Origin: Chloroflexota bacterium
GTDB lineage: Bacteria > Chloroflexota > Anaerolineae > UBA4142
Direction: 5' to 3'
DNA length: 64,000 bases
Assembly (NCBI GenBank): GCA_016208315.1
Contig: JACQYF010000176.1
Coordinates: 26,435 to 90,434 of the forward strand
Shown here: positions 1 to 8,647 of the stretch, in pieces
Numbering within the stretch: the stretch's first letter is position 1
Layout of the letters: every line of letters begins with the position of its first letter
Translations under genes and position numbers: made by a program
Notes under the pieces: generated by a model
What the model saw: the letters and a program-made list of their open reading frames with translations, nothing else
What the model was told of the DNA's origin: nothing
Databases searched by the model: none

Positions 1-644
1 GTTACACCAAGAAAGACGCAAACGGCATTCGCTTGTACCGCGATGGCAGCGGTCCGATCAGTTTCGCCGTTGAAAGCACCAGCGCCACCGGCACAACGGA
101 TGCCGATGCGATCAACTTGATGAGCAAAGACCTGTTAAAGATCGGCGTCCAAGCCACCTACAAGTTTGTCGAACGGTCGCTCTACACCCAGCACTATACC
201 GCCAACGACATCGAAGCCGGCTGGTTTGGGGCTGACCGCGCGCTGTTGCCAATCGTGCCGGAAGCGATCATCTTCCGAGGCGTACAGCCGGACCGACCGT
301 GGTGTCCGGGCTGGTGGTACTACTACACCGAGCCAAAAAACGTCAACGCGGTCAAGCCGCCGGATGGGCACTGGATCTACAATATCTGGAAGATCTGGGA
401 TGAAGAAGTCATCACCCAGCCGGATCCCGCCAAGCAAACAGCGGCTTTCAAGAAAATCCTCGACATCTGGGCGACCGAACTGCCCATGATCACCTTCCTC
501 GGCGAGCTGCCTGCGCCGACCATCGTCAAGAACGGCTTTAAGGGCTATCTCCCCGGAATGCCGAACGACGATACGGTCGGCGACGAGCAATTCGCACAGG
601 GCGAGACGTACTTCTGGGACGACCCCAGCAAGCACAGTAGTTAG
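1..644 (+). CDS. ABC transporter solute-binding protein, family 5 (C-terminal part)
   Basis: This is the C-terminal 213 residues of an extracellular oligopeptide/oligosaccharide-binding protein; the reading frame is already open at base 3, so the start lies outside the window. The segment around LLKIGVQATYKFVERS followed by a Trp-rich stretch and a late EQFAQGETYFWDD tail resembles the closing lobe of SBP_bac_5 (DppA/OppA-like) proteins. Two permeases and an ATPase of the same transporter class follow on the same strand. In fermentative anaerobes such Opp-type importers often carry xylo- or uronate-oligosaccharides rather than peptides, which would suit the GH67/PL22/GH4 genes downstream; that substrate is inference. 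Family assignment is fairly safe, the ligand is not known. Confidence 0.8.
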   Translation, partial: YTKKDANGIRLYRDGSGPISFAVESTSATGTTDADAINLMSKDLLKIGVQATYKFVERSLYTQHYTANDIEAGWFGADRALLPIVPEAIIFRGVQPDRPWCPGWWYYYTEPKNVNAVKPPDGHWIYNIWKIWDEEVITQPDPAKQTAAFKKILDIWATELPMITFLGELPAPTIVKNGFKGYLPGMPNDDTVGDEQFAQGETYFWDDPSKHSS

Positions 645-647
645 TCT

Positions 648-738
648 CTGTCATTTCGACGAACGTTCTTTGTGAGGAGAAATCCCTTTTCGACACGGCA
701 AGAGATTTCTCCGGCAAAGACCGCCATCGAAATGACAG
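648..738. repeat. Imperfect dyad repeat, TCATTTCGA...TCGAAATGA type
   Basis: Outer arms CTGTCATTTCGA and TCGAAATGACAG (727-738) enclose inner arms GAGGAGAAATC (674-684) and GAGATTTCTCC (702-712). The element sits just after the binding-protein stop codon and could fold into a long hairpin. A relative lies at 36177-36268, where it encodes the end of a permease. It may reduce read-through between the binding protein and permease genes. Confidence 0.6.
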
Positions 739-743
739 CTTGA

Positions 744-770
744 GTAGGGGCGGGGTGACCCCGCCCCTAC
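744..770. repeat. Perfect G/C palindrome (GGGGCGGGGTGACCCCGCCCC type)
   Basis: A near-perfect 27-base palindrome beginning GTAGGGGCGGGG and ending CCCCGCCCCTAC lies 22 bases before the permease start. Related copies occur at 28771-28800, 31885-31907 and 38161-38183, each in an intergenic gap next to a stop or start codon. It is a dispersed palindromic repeat; a terminator or mRNA-processing role is possible but there is no T-run. Confidence 0.65.
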
Positions 771-792
771 AGACGAGTCTCGGAGGCAGTGT

Positions 793-1779
793 ATGCTCAG
801 TTACATCATCCGGCGTCTCTTTTTTATGGTTCCCACCTTGTTCCTGATATCGGTGGTTTCGTTTATCGCGCTGCAACTGCCGCCCGGCGATTACTTGACC
901 TCGTACGCGGCCCAGTTGAGTTCACAGGGCGAGTCGGTTGACCAAGAAGCGATCGAATCCTTGCGCGAACGCTATGGTTTGGGCGAGCCGGTCTATGCGC
1001 AATACGGCAAATGGGTCTATGGCATCCTGACGCGCGGCGACTGGGGTCAGTCCCTGGAGTGGCAAAAGCCGGTGGGTCAATTGATCTGGGAACGCTTGGG
1101 GCTTACGCTAGCGCTCGCCGTTTTTTCGTTGCTCATCAGTTGGTTGATCGCCATTCCAATTGGGGTGTACACGGCCACCCACCAGTACTCGATTCTAGAT
1201 TATCTCATGTCTACGTTTAGTTTTCTCGGCGTAGGCGTGCCGGCATTTTTGTGGGCGCTGATGATCATGTATTTCGCCCAAGCCGTGTTCGGATTGAACG
1301 TGGGCGGCTTGTTTTCTGAAAAGTTTATAACCGCGCCCTGGTCGTGGGACAAGGTGGTGGATATGTTCCAGCACCTCTGGATTCCGGCGTTGATCGTCGC
1401 GCTGGTGCATACCGCCGCCGAACTGCGAACCACGCGCGCCAACCTGCTCGACGAATTGAACAAGCCCTATGTTGAACTCGCGCGCGCCAAAGGACTCTCG
1501 GAAGGCAGATTGATTTGGAAGTACCCCGTGCGCGTCGCCTTGAACCCATTTTTCAGCACCGTCGGCTGGTCGTTGGCAAATCGCATCTCGGATATTACCC
1601 TCATGTCGGTCGTACTCAGTCTGGAGACGACAGGCCCCATGCAGTTGCGCGCACTCACATCGCAAGATATGTACCTGGCAGGCAGCTTCTTGGTTTTGTT
1701 GAGCGTACTCGTCGTCGTCGGCACATTGGTCTCGGATGTCATGCTGGCGTGGGCGGATCCCCGCATTCGACTGGAGTGA
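793..1779 (+). CDS. ABC transporter permease, DppB/OppB type
   Basis: A 328-residue inner-membrane permease that forms half of the import channel. The N-terminus (MLSYIIRRLFFMVPTLFLIS) is the typical first membrane span of the DppB/OppB family, followed by the family's long external segment, then five more hydrophobic segments. The cytoplasmic loop ARAKGLSEGRLIWKYPVR is the EAA-type motif that docks the ATPase. The ATG is preceded by a good GGAGG ribosome site. It is followed 6 bases later by the second permease, so the two are co-transcribed. The length is normal for the family. Substrate cannot be read from the permease. Confidence 0.92.
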   Translation: MLSYIIRRLFFMVPTLFLISVVSFIALQLPPGDYLTSYAAQLSSQGESVDQEAIESLRERYGLGEPVYAQYGKWVYGILTRGDWGQSLEWQKPVGQLIWERLGLTLALAVFSLLISWLIAIPIGVYTATHQYSILDYLMSTFSFLGVGVPAFLWALMIMYFAQAVFGLNVGGLFSEKFITAPWSWDKVVDMFQHLWIPALIVALVHTAAELRTTRANLLDELNKPYVELARAKGLSEGRLIWKYPVRVALNPFFSTVGWSLANRISDITLMSVVLSLETTGPMQLRALTSQDMYLAGSFLVLLSVLVVVGTLVSDVMLAWADPRIRLE

Positions 1780-1785
1780 ACGGCT

Positions 1786-2943
1786 ATGACTGTTCTTGAT
1801 CAGACAAAGACAGAAATCGCCCTCGAAGAGGAAGAGCTTCAAAAAGCCGGCGAAAAGGTCTATGTGGCCCCGCCGTGGAAACTGATGTGGTGGCGATTCC
1901 GCAAACACCGGATGGCTCTCGTCTGCGCCGGGGTCTTGACCGTCTTGTATTTTGTCGCCCTCTTTGCCGAGTTCGTCGCGCCTTACGATCCCGATAATTC
2001 GCTCATCCAGTTCAAGCAAGTCCCGCCCACTGCGATTCACATCCGCGACGCGGCCGGAGAATTTCATTTCCCGTTTGTCTATCAACACCGCCGCAAGATG
2101 GATCCGCAGACGCTTCAAATTACGGTGACCGAAGATACGACCATTCGCTATCCCGTCGAGTTTTTTGTGCGTGGGTTCAAGTACAAGCTCTTTGGGATGT
2201 GGGAAACGGACGTTCACTTGTTTGGCGTGCCCGCGGGCAAAGAGCAACAAGGGGTCTTTTTGATTGGCACGGACCGTTTGGGACGCGATATGTTCTCGCG
2301 GGTAACTTATGGCGCGCGTCTCTCGCTCTCGATGGGTATGGTGAGCGTGTTCCTCAGTCTCGCGTTGGGCGTGGTGTTGGGCGGCATCTCCGGCTATTTC
2401 GGCGGCAAAGCGGATATTTTCATACAGCGCGTCATCGAGTTTATTCGTACGATTCCCACCATTCCGCTGTACATGACGCTGAGTGCGGCGCTGCCGGTCA
2501 ACTGGCCCGTCGAGTGGGTGTACTTTGGCATCACCATGATTCTGGCGTTGGTCGGCTGGACGTATCTGGCGCGCGTCGTGCGCGGGCGCTTCCTCGCCAT
2601 GCGCGAAGAGGATTTCGTCCTCGCCGCGCGTCTGAATGGCTCGAGTGAAATGCGCATCATTTTGCGCCACATGCTGCCTTCGTTTCTCTCCTATGTTATC
2701 GCGGCGCTGACGTTGAATATTCCCAACATGATCCTGGCTGAAACGGGCTTGAGTTTCATCGGCTTGGGCTTGCGCCCACCGGCGATCAGTTGGGGCGTCT
2801 TGCTGCAAGAGGCGACGAACGTCAGCTCGTTGATGCTGGCACCGTGGGTGCTCGCGCCCGGTTTTGCCGTGGTCATCTCCGTGCTGGCGTTCAACTTTTT
2901 TGGGGATGGTCTGCGCGACGCGGCGGATCCTTACGCGCGATAA
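1786..2943 (+). CDS. ABC transporter permease, DppC/OppC type
   Basis: A 385-residue inner-membrane permease, partner of the preceding DppB-type protein. It starts with a cytoplasmic charged stretch and one membrane span (about residues 40-65). A long external insert to about residue 145 contains the family motif GTDRLGRDMFSRVTYGARLS, then come five membrane spans. The EAA-type loop AARLNGSSEMRIILRHMLP contacts the ATPase. It is longer than the usual ~300-residue DppC because of the external insert, which is common in the larger sugar-oligomer importers. Spacing to the upstream gene is 6 bases and to the ATPase 17 bases, indicating one operon. Confidence 0.92.
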   Translation: MTVLDQTKTEIALEEEELQKAGEKVYVAPPWKLMWWRFRKHRMALVCAGVLTVLYFVALFAEFVAPYDPDNSLIQFKQVPPTAIHIRDAAGEFHFPFVYQHRRKMDPQTLQITVTEDTTIRYPVEFFVRGFKYKLFGMWETDVHLFGVPAGKEQQGVFLIGTDRLGRDMFSRVTYGARLSLSMGMVSVFLSLALGVVLGGISGYFGGKADIFIQRVIEFIRTIPTIPLYMTLSAALPVNWPVEWVYFGITMILALVGWTYLARVVRGRFLAMREEDFVLAARLNGSSEMRIILRHMLPSFLSYVIAALTLNIPNMILAETGLSFIGLGLRPPAISWGVLLQEATNVSSLMLAPWVLAPGFAVVISVLAFNFFGDGLRDAADPYAR

Positions 2944-2960
2944 AGAATGAAAGGCGACCG

Positions 2961-3995
2961 ATGACATTGGAAAACAATGCGCTGATCGAAGTAAAAAACT
3001 TGAAGACGTACTTCTTCCTGGACGAGGGAACGGTGCGGGCGGTGGATGGCGTTGACATTGAGATCAAACGCGGTCAAACGCTGGGCATCGTCGGCGAGAG
3101 CGGCTGCGGCAAGAGTGTGACCGCGCGTTCGATCTTGCGCATCGTGCCAAAACCCGGCCGGATCGTCGAAGGTGAGATCAAATTGCACCGGCTGGTTGAA
3201 CAGCGCCATGGCTCGACGGTAACCGATGTGATCGAGCTGACCGACCTGGATCCGATGGGCCGCGTGATGCGCGGCCTGCGCGGTTGTGAGATGGCGCTCG
3301 TGCCGCAAGAACCCATGGCGTCACTCAGCCCGGTACACACGATTGGCGATCAGATCGGGGAAGCGATCACCTTGCACCAAAAACTCAGTAAGCAAGCGGC
3401 GCGCGAACAAGTGATTGAAATGCTTAACCTCGTCGGATTTCCCAAACCGTCACAGCGAGTCGACGCTTATCCCTATCAACTTTCGGGCGGGCTGCGCCAA
3501 CGCGCGGTCATCGCCATGGCGCTGTCGTGCCATCCCAGTTTGCTCATCGCCGACGAACCCACCACCGCGCTCGACGTGACCACCGAGGCGCAGATATTAA
3601 AGTTGATGCGTTCGCTGCAGCAAGAACTCGGCATGGCGATCATGTACATCACGCACAATCTCGGCGTGGTCGCGCAAATGACCGAACGGGTCATCGTCAT
3701 GTACATGGGCAAGGTCGTCGAAGAAGCGCCCGTGGATGCGATATTCCACAATCCCCTGCACCCCTACACGGCCGCGCTCTTGCGTTCGATTCCGCGACTG
3801 GGTCTCAAATCGCGCGAACACAAGCGGCTTGAATCCATTCGCGGCGCCGTGCCCGATCCTTACTCCATTCCCAAAGGGTGTCCTTTCCATCCACGTTGCA
3901 GCCGCAAAATTCGTGGCGTGTGCGATCAAGAAGAACCGCCCAATGTTCAAGTCGAGCCAGGGCACAAGGTTCGATGTGTGCTGTATAAGCGGTAA
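2961..3995 (+). CDS. ABC transporter ATP-binding protein, DppD/OppD type
   Basis: A 344-residue cytoplasmic ATPase energising the preceding permeases. It shows Walker A GESGCGKS, the Q-loop [11 protein letters not shown], signature LSGGLRQR, Walker B LLIADEP and the H-loop. The Cys-containing C-terminal extension typical of OppD/DppD (GCPFHPRC, about residues 310-317) is also present. I chose the ATG at 2961, after AAAGGCGACC, because upstream in-frame codons overlap the permease. Unusually, no OppF/DppF partner ATPase follows; the next gene is an enzyme. The transporter would need a homodimer or an ATPase encoded elsewhere. Confidence 0.92.
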   Translation: MTLENNALIEVKNLKTYFFLDEGTVRAVDGVDIEIKRGQTLGIVGESGCGKSVTARSILRIVPKPGRIVEGEIKLHRLVEQRHGSTVTDVIELTDLDPMGRVMRGLRGCEMALVPQEPMASLSPVHTIGDQIGEAITLHQKLSKQAAREQVIEMLNLVGFPKPSQRVDAYPYQLSGGLRQRAVIAMALSCHPSLLIADEPTTALDVTTEAQILKLMRSLQQELGMAIMYITHNLGVVAQMTERVIVMYMGKVVEEAPVDAIFHNPLHPYTAALLRSIPRLGLKSREHKRLESIRGAVPDPYSIPKGCPFHPRCSRKIRGVCDQEEPPNVQVEPGHKVRCVLYKR

Positions 3996-4016
3996 AAGAT
4001 TCCACGGGAAACAAAA

Positions 4017-4076
4017 GGAAATGAAGGAACTGAGGGTACTCGGGCGCGTCAAATTTCCCTCAGTTCCTTCATTTCC
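4017..4076. repeat. Inverted repeat with 20-bp arms (TTCCTTCATTTCC type)
   Basis: Bases 4017-4036 are perfectly complementary to 4057-4076, leaving a 20-base loop. The unit is a run of seven- to eight-base steps built on TTCC(C/T)TCA. The same family recurs at 60483-60546 before the winged-helix gene of the Hdr cluster. Lying between the ATPase and the next gene, it could act as a partial terminator. Confidence 0.65.
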
Positions 4077-4104
4077 CTCATTCTTGACGATTCGGAGAGA
4101 AAAC

Positions 4105-6693
4105 ATGGTTGGGTACTACGCTCGTTACGAACTTGAAAACGGTTTCATTCACAACTGGATTGTCGCTGGACCACAGACGATACCCGTACTCGATTTGGAA
4201 AAATTTCGCGGCGACGATTGGAAATTGCAGATTGCGCGTCATTACTACGAAAAGGATTCCGGCGTAACACAAGCACCGGTGGAAAACCAACCCTTCCAGA
4301 TTTCCGAAGTTTCGGAAACTTCGGAAATCTTGTGGGACTATAATCGCTGTGACGACGACCATTTTGTAGACCGCACGGCGTTCTATCACACCTGCCACTA
4401 TCTGAAAAGTTGGGCATACAGCCGCGTCGTGGTTCCGGCGGCGCAAGCGGTACAGTGTGTCCTCACGACCAACGGCCCCGCCGATGTTTGGATCAACGGC
4501 GAACACGTTCATCGGCAAGAACATTTCCACCATCAAATACCGCACAGCGTCTCTTTTCAAGCCAGGTTGAAAGAAGGACACAACGAGATTCTCGTGCGCT
4601 TTGAAGAGGTCGCCGCGCGCGAATGCCCGTACGCCATGGCTTTGCAACTTGTCGGCGTGGCGAAGGAATCGTTTGTCTTTATTCCCACTTTGCACGAAGG
4701 CGTCGCCCGTCGGCAGACCGTCGAAACGGCAATCCAGGCGGCCTATTTGGATCGCGACGTGTTCGTGCGGGACGACGAGATCACCGTGCATTGGCCTTCC
4801 GATTTGGCGCAATCGGTAGACTTGACCGTGCGTCTGCAAAAGTTGCCCGCGTGGATTCATTCCGAAGGGCGTCCGACCGTTTCGGCGGGGTTCAAGCTGC
4901 CGATGAGCGCTCCGTTCCAATTGCCCGATGGTCGCTACGAGATTCTCTTGATCCCTACCTTGCGCGAGTACTATGAAGGCAATCTGCGCCTCGAACGCAA
5001 GATCGCCTTGACGTCCACGAAAAACGAGTACTCACAAGCGCCGTACGGAACGATCGACGAACGACGCGCGGAAGCGCTGACGGATGCGGCGCAGCGCGAG
5101 ACGAATGTCTTTTCCGAAATCGCCAAGATGGCGTTGGGTCATTGGGCAGACGTAAAAAGCGATGTCATCCTGCAAACGATTGATGGCATCAACCAACGCG
5201 CGGATTGCAGCGATTTTTACCTGGTCGGTTTGTTGGGTATGATCCATCGCTACGGCGGCGATCCGCAGTTTCCCGAATCGCTTAAGCAACCCCTCGAAGA
5301 ATGCGTCCTCAACTTTAAATATTGGGCGGACGAGCCGGGCGCAGACTCGATGTGGTTCTGGTCGGAGAATCACCAGATCTTATTTCATGCGTGCGAGATT
5401 CTCGCCGGTCAACTTTATCCTGATCGCATCTTTACGAATGCCGGGCAGACCGGACAGTGGCATCGTGAAAAAGGCGAGCGGCTTGCGCTGTCGTGGCTGC
5501 AAAAACGCGGGGCGGGCGGATTCAGCGAATGGGACTCGAATTGTTATTTCGAAGAAGACCTACTGGCGCTCTCGCACTTGGCAGACCTCGCCGAAAGCCA
5601 ATCGGTTTATGATTTGTCTACCGTGATCATGGACAAGCTGTTTTTGACGATGGCGATTAATTCGTTCAAGGGCGCATTTGGTTCGACGCACGGCCGGACG
5701 TATACTCCACACATCAAAGGCGCGCGCGGCGAAGCAACCTCCGGCGCGAGTCGTCTGATGTGGGGCATGGGCGCGTTCAACGACAAGATTCTGGCGACGG
5801 TTAGTTTGGCGTGCATGTCGAATTACGAATTTCCAAAACTCATCGGCGATGTAGCCGCTGACCTGCCTGAGGAAATGTGGAACCACGAGCGACACGCGGG
5901 CAAGTTGGAAGCATGGTGTGATAGAATGGATGGCGCGTGGGAAGTGAATAAGGTGACGTACAAGACGCCGGACTACTTGCTTTGTTCAGCACAAGACTAT
6001 CACCCCGGCGAAAGCGGCGTCCAGCAACACGTTTGGCAAGCGACGATGGGACCCGATGCGGTTGTCTTTGTTACACACCCGTCGGTGCTCAGCGAAGAGA
6101 ATTCGCATCGCCCGGGTTTTTGGCATGGCAATGTCGTTCTACCGCGCGTCGCCCAGTGGAAGGATGTGCTCATCGCCGTTCACAAAATCCCAAAGGACGA
6201 TTGGCTCGGTTTCACGCACGCCTATTTTCCAGTGTGGGCATTCGACGAGTACACCCTGAGCGACAGTCGAAGGGTGAGCGACGGTTGGGCATTTGCGCGC
6301 AAAGGCGATGGCTATCTCGCGATCACGGCGGCGCGCGGATTGGAATTCATCCAGCGCGGCGACAATGCGTTCCGCGAGTTGCGCTCATACGGTCTCGAAA
6401 ATATCTGGCTCTGCCAAATGGGTCGCGCCTCGCTCGACGGCGACTTCAAATCCTTCCAAGAAAAAATTCTCGCGCTCGACGTGAGTTACGACGGACTGTC
6501 CGTGCGTTGCGCGACCCTGCGCGGCGAGACATTGGAATTTGGCTGGCAAGGCGATTTCAAACGCAACGGTCAATCCGAACCGCTGTCCGGCTTCAAGCAC
6601 TATGACAATCCGTATTGTGTCGCCGATTTGAATTCAGCGCAGTTGGAAATCCATTTCGGCGATCAAGCCATGCGGCTGAATTTTGCGGCATGA
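4105..6693 (+). CDS. Large protein with jelly-roll and helical-barrel look; carbohydrate-enzyme-like, unassigned
   Basis: An 862-residue protein with no signal peptide. Residues ~100-180 include ADVWINGEHVHRQEHFHH and a following beta pattern typical of a sugar-binding jelly-roll as found beside rhamnosidase/galactosidase domains. Residues ~330-620 are helical with MWFWSENHQILFHACEIL and GFSEWDSNCYFEEDLLAL, recalling (alpha/alpha)6-toroid glycosidases or lyases. The last ~230 residues are beta-rich. This order resembles polysaccharide lyases and unsaturated-uronyl hydrolases, but I cannot place it in a named family. It lies between an oligomer importer and uronate/xylan enzymes, so a role on imported oligosaccharides is likely. 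ATG 4105 follows CGGAGAG. A short repeat-like stretch (6254-6274) is embedded in frame near residue 720. The stop overlaps the next start (ATGA). Confidence 0.6.
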   Translation: MVGYYARYELENGFIHNWIVAGPQTIPVLDLEKFRGDDWKLQIARHYYEKDSGVTQAPVENQPFQISEVSETSEILWDYNRCDDDHFVDRTAFYHTCHYLKSWAYSRVVVPAAQAVQCVLTTNGPADVWINGEHVHRQEHFHHQIPHSVSFQARLKEGHNEILVRFEEVAARECPYAMALQLVGVAKESFVFIPTLHEGVARRQTVETAIQAAYLDRDVFVRDDEITVHWPSDLAQSVDLTVRLQKLPAWIHSEGRPTVSAGFKLPMSAPFQLPDGRYEILLIPTLREYYEGNLRLERKIALTSTKNEYSQAPYGTIDERRAEALTDAAQRETNVFSEIAKMALGHWADVKSDVILQTIDGINQRADCSDFYLVGLLGMIHRYGGDPQFPESLKQPLEECVLNFKYWADEPGADSMWFWSENHQILFHACEILAGQLYPDRIFTNAGQTGQWHREKGERLALSWLQKRGAGGFSEWDSNCYFEEDLLALSHLADLAESQSVYDLSTVIMDKLFLTMAINSFKGAFGSTHGRTYTPHIKGARGEATSGASRLMWGMGAFNDKILATVSLACMSNYEFPKLIGDVAADLPEEMWNHERHAGKLEAWCDRMDGAWEVNKVTYKTPDYLLCSAQDYHPGESGVQQHVWQATMGPDAVVFVTHPSVLSEENSHRPGFWHGNVVLPRVAQWKDVLIAVHKIPKDDWLGFTHAYFPVWAFDEYTLSDSRRVSDGWAFARKGDGYLAITAARGLEFIQRGDNAFRELRSYGLENIWLCQMGRASLDGDFKSFQEKILALDVSYDGLSVRCATLRGETLEFGWQGDFKRNGQSEPLSGFKHYDNPYCVADLNSAQLEIHFGDQAMRLNFAA
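6254..6274. repeat. In-frame copy of the CCCTGAGCG..GTCGAAGGG repeat
   Basis: CCCTGAGCGACAGTCGAAGGG lies inside the large carbohydrate-enzyme-like gene and encodes roughly TLSDSRRVSD. Close relatives occur at 12200-12220 (end of the dehydratase gene) and, reversed, at 60062-60082 inside HdrA. A motif shared at the DNA level by three unrelated genes is a repeat, not conserved protein sequence. Confidence 0.55.
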
Positions 6694-8432
6694 AGCTATA
6701 CTTGGTCTTTCCCCCACCCTGGACACCGGCAATGCCATACTTGGCGTTGCCGGTGTTGACTGGTTTTCTCCGCTCGCACGGCATCGAGGTGATTCAGCGC
6801 GATCTCAATCTTGAAACATACGACACGGTTTTGAGTCGCGCAAATCTCGAGCAGGCGTTGAACCGTCTCCATGCCGAATTTCCGCAGGGACGCCATCGTA
6901 CGCTCCCCGAAAAAATCGAGTGGGCATTTGCCGAGGGACCTCATCTCGCGGCGCAAATCAACACGGCGAAAGATGTTTTTCGCAGCCCCGCGTTCTACGA
7001 AGGGGAAAAGAGTCTGGCAGCGTTTTCCGTCATCATGCAGTCGCTCGAACTCGCGTCGCTGCCGTTCCATCCAGCCCAGCTAGACTTTTTGTATTACACC
7101 TCCACGTCGCGGGGCGATTCCAGCCGCGACCTGTTGCAGGGCGTGCGCGATGCAAAGCATAATCTATTCCTCGATCTTTTCAAACGCGGCATCCTCGCCG
7201 ACATTGTGCGGGACAAACCAGACATCGTCGGCATTTCGATTCCGACGGAAGGGCAAATGCTCGCGGCGATGACGCTGGCCTATCTCGTCAAGCAAACCGG
7301 ATTGAATTGCCACATCACCATCGGTGGACCGCACGTCTCGATGCTGCGCGAGCAGATTCCGCACGCGCCGCGGCTGTTCGACCTCATAGACAGCGCGGTG
7401 ATCTTTGACGGCGAAGAGCCGCTCTTGCAAATGGCTAAAGCCCTCGAAAGCAACCGCGATCTCTCCCACATTCCCAATTTGATCTATCGCGATGCCGAGC
7501 AGATTTGCGCCACGGAGCCGACTTCTCCCACACTCCCATACTCCCACACTCCCGCGCCCGATTTCGATGGGCTGCCGCTCGAGCGCTATTTCGTGCCCGA
7601 ACTCGTTTTGCCACTCGTCAGCGCGCATGGGTGCTATCACGGTCTCTGCGCCTTTTGCAACGTCGGCTACGGCGCGGGCAAGGGCTTTGCGCCAATGCAA
7701 GTTGAACAGTTGATCGAGCAGATAACGACGCTGCAAAACAAATACGGTGTGCGCTACATCTTTTTCACCGACGAAGCCATGCCGCCGCGCACGATGCGTC
7801 TCCTCTCGACCCGGCTCGCCGAAATCGGTTCGCCAATCAATTGGTGTACGTGTGCGCGCTTTGAAAAAGTGATTACGTCGGAGTTGCTGCAAACGATGGC
7901 GCGCGGCGGCTGTCGCATGGTGTTCTACGGTTTGGAGACCGCCTCGGAACGCATGGTCAAGTTGATCGTCAAAGGTACGGAGGGTCAAACGGTGAGCCGT
8001 ATTTTGAAAGAAGGAACGGCGGCAGGAATTTGGAATCACACCTTTCTCTTCTTTGGCTTTCCTACCGAAACGATTGACGACGCGCAAGATACCGTCAACT
8101 TTCTCTACGCGCATCAAGATTCGATTCATTCGGCGGGGGTGGGCACATTCGTTTTGGAGCGCTACTCGCCGGTGCATCTCGATCCAACCCGTTACGGCGT
8201 GACCCGCATCATCGCCAAGCCCGAACGCGACCTGGCAATCTATTTCGACTACGAACTCGAGTCGGGCATGGACGAAAGCATGGCGAAGACCGTCCTCGGC
8301 CATTTTGTAAATGCGCTGCCGGACAAACGTTTTGGTCAGTACTATACGCACGACGTCCATCGCTTTCTCTTCGCCAGCCACTTGCACGCGCAAGGCAAAC
8401 CTTACCCAGTTTGGCTGACAAGTGGAGGATAG
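6690..8432 (+). CDS. B12-binding-domain radical SAM protein
   Basis: A 580-residue cytoplasmic Fe-S enzyme. The N-terminal ~270 residues form a cobalamin-binding-type Rossmann domain (VGISIPTEGQM, ITIGGPHVSML) without a DxHxxG motif. A radical SAM barrel follows with cluster motif GCYHGLCAFC, spaced CX4CX2C as in one clade of B12-type radical SAM proteins rather than the usual CX3CX2C. MVFYGLETASERM is the barrel segment expected after the cluster. Such enzymes do methylations or rearrangements on unactivated carbon, but the substrate is unknown. ATG 6690 overlaps the upstream stop, so translation is coupled. At 7521-7557 a CCCATACT-type repeat encodes TSPTLPYSHTPAP in frame at the boundary between the two domains (residues ~278-290). 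Confidence 0.85.
   Translation: MKLYLVFPPPWTPAMPYLALPVLTGFLRSHGIEVIQRDLNLETYDTVLSRANLEQALNRLHAEFPQGRHRTLPEKIEWAFAEGPHLAAQINTAKDVFRSPAFYEGEKSLAAFSVIMQSLELASLPFHPAQLDFLYYTSTSRGDSSRDLLQGVRDAKHNLFLDLFKRGILADIVRDKPDIVGISIPTEGQMLAAMTLAYLVKQTGLNCHITIGGPHVSMLREQIPHAPRLFDLIDSAVIFDGEEPLLQMAKALESNRDLSHIPNLIYRDAEQICATEPTSPTLPYSHTPAPDFDGLPLERYFVPELVLPLVSAHGCYHGLCAFCNVGYGAGKGFAPMQVEQLIEQITTLQNKYGVRYIFFTDEAMPPRTMRLLSTRLAEIGSPINWCTCARFEKVITSELLQTMARGGCRMVFYGLETASERMVKLIVKGTEGQTVSRILKEGTAAGIWNHTFLFFGFPTETIDDAQDTVNFLYAHQDSIHSAGVGTFVLERYSPVHLDPTRYGVTRIIAKPERDLAIYFDYELESGMDESMAKTVLGHFVNALPDKRFGQYYTHDVHRFLFASHLHAQGKPYPVWLTSGG
7521..7557. repeat. In-frame CTCCCATA-type tandem repeat inside the radical SAM gene
   Basis: Roughly 7-8-base units (CTCCCACA, CTCCCATA, CTCCCACA) run in frame through the interdomain linker of the radical SAM gene. 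The same unit appears in the non-coding gap at about 45389-45411. Its presence in both places shows that it is a dispersed repeat tolerated by the protein. Confidence 0.6.
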
Positions 8433-8437
8433 ACACT

Positions 8438-8638
8438 ATGGGCACGCGAATTGATATGGTTGGAACTATTGATTTGCCCACATCGGCGGATCTCGACCGC
8501 GAGTTTGAGCGGATTGCGAAAGCCGGGGCGCGCGTAATTTATGCGCCGCGCGATGAGCCGTGGGGCATGCGTTCCTCGATGATTGCCAACCCGGAAGGCA
8601 ACATGATCGAGATTGGTTCGTGGAATCGAAAAGGCTAA
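8438..8638 (+). CDS. Truncated VOC-family (glyoxalase/bleomycin-resistance) protein
   Basis: A 66-residue protein matching only the second half of a vicinal-oxygen-chelate domain: AGARVIYAPRDEPWGMRSSM and NPEGNMIEIGSW are the classic last strands, with the metal-ligand Glu in MIEIG. A whole VOC module is about 120 residues, so this is either a remnant of a larger gene or a half-module that works as part of a dimer. It has a reasonable ribosome site (GGAGGATAG) and sits six bases after the radical SAM gene. I lean towards a degraded gene because no first-half sequence precedes it. Confidence 0.6.
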   Translation: MGTRIDMVGTIDLPTSADLDREFERIAKAGARVIYAPRDEPWGMRSSMIANPEGNMIEIGSWNRKG

Positions 8639-8647
8639 TAGACAGCG

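Noticed and set aside
645..792. Insertion sequence in the gap after the binding protein
   Set aside because: No transposase frame or target duplication; the content is two palindromic repeats.
1195..2967. Long open frame on the - strand opposite the DppB/DppC genes (590 codons)
   Set aside because: It is a shadow of a G+C-rich coding strand: no domain motifs, low-complexity Arg/His/Gln-rich product, and the + strand has two clear permeases.
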